Source: Antedon mediterranea
Taxonomy: Eukaryota; Echinodermata; Crinoidea; Comatulida; Antedonidae
Direction of reading: 5' to 3'
NCBI RefSeq assembly: GCF_964355755.1
Contig: NC_092670.1
Coordinates: 16,863,201-16,927,200 of the forward strand
DNA length: 64,000 nt
A program made the translations under genes and the position numbers. The notes beneath the pieces were generated by a model. That model had not been told where the DNA came from and made no database searches. It was given only the letters and a program-made list of their open reading frames with translations. Positions 56,811-64,000 of the stretch are shown one piece after another (the first letter of the stretch is position 1; each line of letters opens with the position of its first letter).

Positions 56811-57323
56811 GCTTCGTTCCCACTAGGACACAACGCAAGGATACGTAGATGCAATCAACCTAAAGTGTGGTTCCCACTAGAACGCAACGCAACGTAACGC
56901 AGCGACGTATCGACGCAAAGTGCTGTATTGCGTAATCACAAGTGGGAACCGACGACGCAATTGTGCTGCAAACATTGCAGGTTTGATTTCACGCAGGCGG
57001 GGGCAAACACAATTATTAGAAGGGCATTTTCTTACGTTGCGTCGGTTGCGTTACTTTACGTCGCTAGTAGGAACCACGCTTTTAAAGCAATGCACACCAT
57101 AACCTATAAAGCTTCGTTCCCACTAGGACACAACGCAAGGATACGTAGATGCAATGAACCTTAAAGCAATGCGTATTAGATAATCTATACAGTTTGGTTC
57201 CCACTAGGACGCAACGCAAGCGAGTTGGCCAATGACGAATAAGTAACACAACGAATAATTTATCGCATGTGATTGGTCAGATCCCTTACGTTGCGTTGCG
57301 TCTCTAGTGGGAACCACGCTTTA
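56811..57323. mobile_element. Cluster of MITE-2 elements including the large variant
   Basis: Contains a partial arm (56811-56862), the large variant (56865-57080, inverted relative to 5017-5225, with a central GCAGGTTTGATTTCACGCAG), another partial arm (57110-57160) and a near-complete copy (57190-57323). The pieces AGCTTCGTTCCCACTAGGAC and ACAACGCAAGGATACGTAGA occur twice. Confidence 0.75.
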
Positions 57324-58517
57324 CTTATTAACAACGTGTACGCGAAAAAGTATATTGAATGTGGCCTGTTAATTTGTTAAGTGACATTTTTTAAAGTGAC
57401 AATTAGTCTGTCACTACACAATCGGTATTTCAAGGAAGTTATTCGCCTGGTAATTTTAGCGTTGTTCAGGAAATAAGTAAGTTGTAAGCACGCAACCGGT
57501 CGCTTTTGTCATAAAGTGCGTCAAAACAACAGCTCTATAAACATTAACAACAGCTATTGTTTGTAATGTAAAGATTATTAAAATTTAATATGAAATGAAC
57601 GCCTAAAGCAACAATATCATAATGAATATTCGAAAGGTTAGGATAAGCTAAGGTTATATTAACATGCCAACTCGAACCTTCGTTACTGTATAATTATTGT
57701 ACCATAATATAAAATATTTATTAGATTCTATTTTTAAACGACATGTCCCTTAATAAACAAAACAATAACCATGTCGTAAGCAAATGTGTGGTATACTGAA
57801 TCGTCTATTACCGTAACGTGAGATACAATATTTCCTTTAAAACCAAAGTAGGCCTATTTCAACTATGTTAAATATAATACGTATTTAAAGTGGTATTCGT
57901 ATTCGCTTAGATAATAAGAGTATTTTAATTGATAAATGTTGCCCTTAGCCTGTGATTGGTGAATATGGCCCACTGACCAAGTATACACGTAATGTTAAAC
58001 TTGATTGTATGGGGCCGACACGTCTCACGGATAGATACTGCAAGATACATACCTTGTGTTGTTGGTCATGTCACAATATTCGTACAATGATATATATTTT
58101 ATAAAAAAGCCATCATGATATTGATCGAATCATATGAATAAAATATGAACGTCTGAGACAAACAGAGGTTACGCTTCAGTGATTATGCTCCTGTTCAAGT
58201 GCAGTGAAGACGGTACAGTATATAAATGCTATACTGAATATTACTCTATTTGATTTTATCATTTTAAATGCTATTGTTTTATAGTATATCGTAGTCTTAG
58301 TCACTGCCGCTCGGAAGCAGTCAAAGAAATGATACAAAAGTTGTTGCGACACACATAAGTAAATCATTATGACGTCATTTTGGTGGTTTATGACGACCAA
58401 CTTTATAATTACGCTTGAAAAACAATAAAATTGTCGGTGAGTGCGCGCGCGAACCGATATGTCATGAAAAATGAACAAAATGCGTTACAAATAGAGGTCT
58501 TCCCGAAAGCATATGAG

Positions 58518-58650
58518 TAGTCTGGGTTCCAGACGGAGTTTTGACTTATTAGTAAAAAGATAAATATTGTGCACATATGGCGTTTCATACGTGTACTACT
58601 TGAGCTTCCAGACAAAAATCGACAACAAATACAGACTTGGAGCAAGTCTA
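58518..58650 (-). repeat. Hairpin-ended dispersed repeat, copy 4 (inverted)
   Basis: Opens TAGTCTGGGTTCCAGACGGA and closes ACAGACTTGGAGCAAGTCTA, with the core CACATATGGCGTTTCATACG. It is the reverse complement of the 42506 copy, with both hairpins present and a shortened middle (133 bp). Confidence 0.8.
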
Positions 58651-59024
58651 GCATATAAGTAGCATACTTGCAAAATGGGAACAACCAATTCTCACCAAAA
58701 CAATTAGGTCTTACTAACATTTAATATCCAACACCAAAAATATGAATTTTGGATTCAGCTATTTTCTGTACAATATTCAATAAAATATTTTGAAGACAAT
58801 TTTTACTTCAGTAACTGTTAACTGCAATGCATTCACTGTTAAATTCAATTTCAAAATTACAATACCATTTGTTATAAATCTTGATATTAAAAAAAACTTT
58901 CACAAAAGTTTTTTTAAAGGTAAAATTAAACATTTTATTTTATGTCTTTAGGCAATGTGGCCAAGGATTACCAATAGTGAATTAATCACTGTCCTATCAG
59001 ATAGGTGGTAATCCCCTTGATACA

Positions 59025-59265
59025 GGGGCTATTTTGTGAACCAGTTCACCGGGGTAACCCCCTACTCTTTTCGAATAATGAACTGGGTTCTTTAAAGTGC
59101 ACACAGGTTATAACTGTGTACACTGGACCTACGGTTTATAGTCCTTATCCGAGAAGACTTGTTCCACCACCAGAACTAGGAGCGAGTCGGCCTCGAACCC
59201 TTGCCGATGTTGTTGGCTCTTTAGGTACGGTAAACGGCGCGCCTGCCTTAACCGCTTGGCCATTT
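59025..59265 (-). repeat. tRNA-derived SINE-like repeat
   Basis: CACCGGGGTAACCCCCTACT, GGGTTCTTTAAAGTGCACAC and TAGTCCTTATCCGAGAAGAC match the 25397 copy. On the minus strand the right end reads GGCCAAGCGGTTAAGGCAGG followed by GGGTTCGAGGC, a clear tRNA-like A-box/B-box pair. Confidence 0.7.
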
Positions 59266-59552
59266 GAATACAATAAACATTAAAATACAATAAAAATATC
59301 AAGGTGTGTATGACTAGTAAAACTGATCTTCCTTAAACAAAATAAAAATATACCTATCTTTACACACAATTGTTTATAATATAATCTAAATACAACTATT
59401 GTAAAAAATGTGTTAAATTTAAGTAAACTTAATGTGTTGTCAATTGCTTTCAGGATAACGGATGTCCAATATGAAGTCATGATGATCATTATTATTATTA
59501 TTAAAATTCAATAATTTCACCTACTTTCTGACCTTTACGACCCAAGTGTCTC

Positions 59553-59785
59553 CTTAATAGCAGTGTCCCCTAAATAGGGGGTGTCCCCTGAATAGGGGGT
59601 GTCCCATGAATAGGGGTATCCCATGAATAGGGGTATCCCATGTATAGGGGTATCTTATGAATAGGGGTATCCCATTAATAGGGGTATCCCATGAATAGGG
59701 GTATCCCATGAATAGGGGTATCCCATGAATAGAGATATCCCATGAATAGGGTGTCCCTTTAATAGGAGTATCCCAAAGGAGATGG
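59553..59785 (+). repeat. Minisatellite, 17-bp unit (ATAGGGGTATCCCATGA), about 13 copies
   Basis: Units are AATAGGGGTATCCCATG with first copies AGGGGGTGTCCCCTGAAT. The unit is clearly related to the 17-bp unit of the CEP131 intron array. It ends AAGGAGATGGTCTACTGTAA, the inverse of the ACAGTAGAAC found at the start of the CEP131 array. Confidence 0.9.
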
Positions 59786-61173
59786 TCTACTGTAATTATT
59801 GTTCAAAATAAAACCATTATTTTAGTATTAAATCAATGTTGTTACTATGGTTTGAATGGGTGTTTACCATAGTACATAATACAACTGAATGTAAAACTAA
59901 ATATACAACTGAATGATACAACATAACAGCATGGTAATGGCTATAAATCATGTGAAAAATACAACAGAGAAAACTCAACATATTCTATAAACATATCATT
60001 CATGTTTATCTAAAACTACAGCAAACTATGTAAAGCATTACTACATAATGAATTATTTTAGTATGTACTAAAAGATACAATTGAAAACAATAATTCAATG
60101 TTGGAGAATATTCATATACCGTATATCATTAGATATACATGAAGGAAATTATAAATAGAAATACTGCACATATGAAACTATCATATAGAGTTTCAATAAG
60201 AACAATGTATAAAATAAAACATACAATTATACACAAAACTGGTCAAGCTAAAAAGAATTAGTCCAAACAGAAATCACTTTTCTTTATTTAAAAAGTGTAT
60301 AATTAAGTGTTGTTTGTAAATTCTCTTAAAACATTGCACAAACTGCAAAAGGTGGTTTAAAATACATTTCAAATTTATATATATACAAATATGTTCACAA
60401 ATATTTTCTCAGTAAATACTATATACAAGTCAGTCCTTTTTAGATAAATTGTAAGAAAATTGGAAGACACTAGCATCAAATATAATGGAGTCAATTTTGG
60501 CCCTAATTGCTTCCCATATATCATTCATTGAAGTGAATGACTGCAAAATGTAAGGTTAAATTGAAGTAAAGGTAGACGCTCTTTGAGTTTGGAGGTGGTG
60601 GTGGGATTGAATACAGTAGGTTTATATACGTCGCGTTTCTTTGGTTATAAACGTGTTTGCCTGTGATTAGTAACACAGCTTTTGAATTACAATCTACTGT
60701 ATATCCAAGTTTCAGAGATTTGGATAATATATTTTTTAATAAACAATTATTTATATCATATTACAAGAGTAATTTGTTGTGGTTTTCTCATTCAGAAAAT
60801 GTAATCCTGTAATGTAGAGCTCCTGTTATTTAGGTTTATAGCCAATGTCTTCCTGTGTATATATTATTTGTGTAAGGTGAAACTTTTAATATACATTTTA
60901 AAATCAAAGGTGACTCAATCCATTCAACACTGAACTCAAGACTAACTGACAAAAAAAAATTGATTGTGATATTAGTTGTACAAATGCAATCAAACAACAG
61001 GACACAGAGCTCGCCTTGCCAAAATAAGAACTTGTAACAGTCCTTTAATCTTATGTCTGGCTGCGACAAATACCAAAGTACTGTATTATGTGGCTGCGAC
61101 AATGTACTATGTATATATTCTCTGCTGAGAGCTGTTTCTGTTAAGGGGTGTGGAAAGTCGACAGTGTCTTGTT

Positions 61174-61179
61174 TTTATT
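61174..61179 (-). terminator. Candidate TMC-B poly(A) signal
   Basis: Minus-strand AATAAA lies about 190 bp after the TMC-B stop codon. It is the nearest consensus hexamer I saw; not otherwise supported. Confidence 0.45.
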
Positions 61180-61370
61180 TGCGTTTAATGCATAGTAATT
61201 ATTATTTTTTTTGAAAGAGGTAAAAAAGACATAGCTTTGGTGGCTAAAGCCTGTTTATACCTGCCGCATGAAAACAAAACATTAACGTCGGATTGGAACC
61301 GGTGTGAAAGACCCTTAAATCCGCTCCTATTTTTGGAAACCGGGTGTTATTGTAAAATACTAGGAGTTTC

Positions 61371-63405
61371 CTATGGATCTGGTATGTTTGGATGTGATGG
61401 GCCACTCCTCTCCCATGCATTTGATGGTGTTCTAGGAGGTGTGTTGTTAACATGTCGATCTGCAATCATTTCTTGTTTTTCTTTATGTGCTTTCTGATGT
61501 CCACCTTTGATTCCTGGATCAAGCTTGTTGAGTCTCATCAGCAAAAAGTGTTTGTCACGGCCTTCCTGTAAAATAAACAATTTTAAAGAAATAATCAAGA
61601 AAAATGATGCTACATTTCTACTGGTGACGAAATGTGGCAAAATATGAGGGAAAATGTATTCAGAATTTTCTAGACAGTGGAGTGGTTTGTTGAACATGAG
61701 TTTTTTCCCGGCTTATAAAAGAATTAGAGAGATTACATATCCCTGCTTAAATGCTGTGATTTTAATTAGATAGGTAAACACTGTACAGTATGACATCAAC
61801 AATGTCTATGGCTGTCATTCAATATGTTATTAAATTAGGTGCTCAGAGAATGAGCGAATACTTGGCAAAATTCAAAGCGTGACAGAGGGCATATTTCGGT
61901 TCATATTGAAGATGCATATATCTTTTTAATAAGCTTTGTGAGCATATACTTATAACTTACCATTATAAGCTGATCTTTCAAGAGAACAATCATCTCCGTG
62001 TGTGCAGATGCTAGTGCATGGTGGTAGTACAAAATTAAGCTAAATACAATTAAACAAAGACAAATTTGTACATTAGCAAACTTATCCAATCATATTTAAA
62101 CAAGATTATTTTCGTAGTCAATAAATTCGCAGAAGCCGTAATATCAATTAACTGTGAATCTATAATAGATAATGTATTGTAAAATCAATCAGATTACAAT
62201 ACTTGAATATGCAATATTGATTACCAATATTCTGTGATGATACTTAGCACAAACGATATATCCATAAGTACACACTTATAATTTATGCTACCAAAGGTTT
62301 GAGAAGTTTATAAAGAATTGGCAAGTTAGCTGTTCCAGTAATAAAACAAGTTTTGTTTTTCCTTGAATATAAATTCAATTCATTAAAAAACCGCCAAAAA
62401 TGAAGAAAAAAAAATCAAAATCATAAAAAACAATACAATATACAATGACAAAACACTTCTAAAGCTCAGTTTACACTATCAAATTTTATGTGAAAAAAAT
62501 GATGTGCCCATATATGGACATGATGATGTCATATCACTACCATATTTGGGCATATCACTACCTTACTTGGGCACATCACACTTTTTTTGACAAACTAGTT
62601 TGATAGTGTAGAGCTTTAAAATTCAAAATAAAACAAACTGTATTGAAATAATAGATAGATATTTTTTTTTTCTTCCCCTTATATTTATTTTAGGCAAGCC
62701 AAGATAATTTATGAGCACTGTAATTTCCATTTATATTGGACAATAAATGAATCTGTATCTAAATATTGTTACAATAATAAACTCACCATAAGACGATAGT
62801 GAATGGCACAATAAATGCCACAGAGCCTATAAATTGTGTTATTTCTCGGATAACCAACGGCCAACGATTGACAGCGTCCTCTAGAGATTGCCACATATAT
62901 TCTGTATCGCGGAATGGACCACAACCTCGAGACGGCAGCACTCTAAAAAACAATAATGTATATAATATATTAATTTGATATCAATGTTTTATTTTTAAAT
63001 CATCACTTTTAGTATCAAACCATGTTACTTAATTTGTATCATGCTATATATCTTGATGTTTTGTCGCACCTTTCATTGTATTGAGTGACAGTGATGAAAA
63101 TGGTGTATGTAAATAATTAATCATTATTAAATCATCATTATTATTAGACCAATAATACAGATGAGTTGATCTACAATATCTGTTATAAAATAACATACTT
63201 GACCATTGAGTAGCCAACAGGAATAACACACAGCATAAATGTTATAAGCAAAATGACCATGAAGAAGTTGCCAGATCTTGAAGCTCGATAAGGCCGATTT
63301 GACGGTATCATATTGTATAACAAACTCCACTTCTTAAGGTAAAAAAAGATGATGCACTTGAGCAGGCAGATGGAAGGAAGAAGTGGAGAATAAAATGATC
63401 CAACC
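61371..63405 (-). CDS. Second TMC gene (TMC-B), last four exons; 5' part outside the window
   Basis: Partial. Exons, 5' to 3': 63199-63405, 62787-62942, 61961-62039, 61371-61565 (stop TAG at 61371). They encode 211 residues. Exon 63199-63405 is 207 bp and exon 61961-62039 is 79 bp, exactly the lengths of the matching TMC-A exons, with the same phases. Landmarks: [40 protein letters not shown] (TM), the TMC hallmark [24 protein letters not shown] and EGRDKHFLL. The C-terminal tail is short (about 50 aa) and differs from TMC-A. Same strand and adjacent to TMC-A, so a tandem paralogue. Here the exon end is followed by a plain donor (GTATGT) with no satellite. At least twelve upstream exons must lie beyond 64000. 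Confidence 0.93.
62462..62615. mobile_element. MITE-1 copy
   Basis: AAGCTCAGTTTACACTATCA at the left, AACTAGTTTGATAGTGTAGA with GCTT at the right, interior TATATGGACATGATGATGTC and CATATTTGGGCATATCACTA. It lies in a TMC-B intron and is flanked by TA. Confidence 0.85.
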
Positions 63406-64000
63406 CTGTAAAAAAAAGAGAGAATTTTGTATTATTGTCATAGATTACAGTACACCTAGTCTTAGATAAGAATCTATAACATTGTTAGTGTGAAAGTAGT
63501 ACTGTAGCGTGTCACTCATTCTCCTGGAATTCATGTGGTTGGCCATACTTAACTAATGTAGACTATAGGCTGTAACCACTAAGGTGTCAACTCCTAATAA
63601 TTAATTGCCTTATTTTATGGAATTGGTATCTAATAATTACTTGGGTGTGACCTTAATGGATACACCAGCTCTTGGGAGGGGACAAGTAGGGTCACTGATA
63701 AGTCACCTTACTAGACTCCTTAAATAGTCATGTATATTTTGTAATTAATACTTGTAGATTAATACAATTTGGAAATAACTTGAACTGACAGCTACAACTT
63801 AATCACTCTCTGTGTACCTGTAGTGTAAATAAAGTACAATTGAGAGAATTTAACAACAGTCTGTATTATATGCATTTTTAACAAATTTTATTCTAAATGG
63901 TTTTTAATACAATCAGTGCAATAGGAGACCTATTAGATAGTGATTAAGTTTGCTTTTTAGGAATATAGTCTCTGCCTGGTTATGTGTAATGTTTTCTTGT

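Larger units (their letters stand above)
56210..61370. other. Spacer between the two TMC genes
   Basis: No coding gene was recognised. It holds the TMC-A promoter region (just above 56209), a run of MITE-2 elements (56645-57323), a hairpin-ended repeat (58518-58650), a SINE-like repeat (59025-59265) and a 17-bp-unit array (59553-59785). The rest, 57324-58517 and 59790-61160, is AT-rich sequence in which I see nothing specific. Minus-strand AATAAA at 61174-61179 is a candidate poly(A) signal for TMC-B. Confidence 0.55.

Overview
This is a eukaryotic, AT-rich (roughly two-thirds A+T), intron-rich animal window carrying four complete protein-coding genes and one partial one, set in non-coding DNA dense with small repeats. 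All intron boundaries were inferred by eye from GT/AG sites, reading phase and protein-family conservation. The gene set (CEP131, CNOT3, an SLC10 transporter, two TMC channels), the intron sizes (about 0.2-4 kb) and the many TAGGCCTA octamers fit a marine deuterostome. I would guess an echinoderm, but that guess rests on recollection of similar genomes, not on a search.

Layout. 1-6.5 kb: repeat-rich flank with no convincing gene. 6.6-18.7 kb, minus strand: CEP131 (AZI1), a centriolar-satellite/ciliogenesis coiled-coil protein, 19 coding exons, 1181 aa predicted. One of its introns holds a 2.1-kb array of a 17-bp repeat. 18.7-20.6 kb: divergent intergenic region with a 435-bp inverted-repeat element. 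20.6-30.1 kb, plus strand: CNOT3, the CCR4-NOT deadenylase scaffold subunit, 17 exons, 721 aa. 30.1-33.7 kb: convergent intergenic. 33.7-44.2 kb, minus strand: an SLC10-family (bile acid:sodium symporter) gene, 6 exons, 652 aa, with an unusual Asp/Lys-rich tail. 45.0-56.2 kb, minus strand: a complete TMC (transmembrane channel-like) gene, 16 exons, 748 aa. 56.2-61.4 kb: spacer full of foldback MITEs. 61.4-63.4 kb, minus strand: the last four exons of a second, tandem TMC paralogue that runs off the right edge.

Most striking structure. The 2.4-kb satellite at 46.74-49.17 kb lies in a TMC intron and is built from copies of the 3' end of the adjacent coding exon, a transmembrane-helix segment, together with its 5' splice site. 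Most copies have lost the donor GT; two, besides the authentic one, keep a full GTAAGT. Tandem duplications also abut splice acceptors in CNOT3 (115 bp x3) and CEP131 (about 210 bp x2). Two other arrays arose inside transposon-like sequence: the 17-bp array in CEP131 with a small relative at 59.55 kb, and a 57-bp MITE-arm array at 52.1 kb. Local tandem amplification is therefore a theme of the window.

The genes are functionally unrelated apart from the two TMC paralogues. No operon-like organisation, CRISPR array, or intact autonomous transposon was seen.
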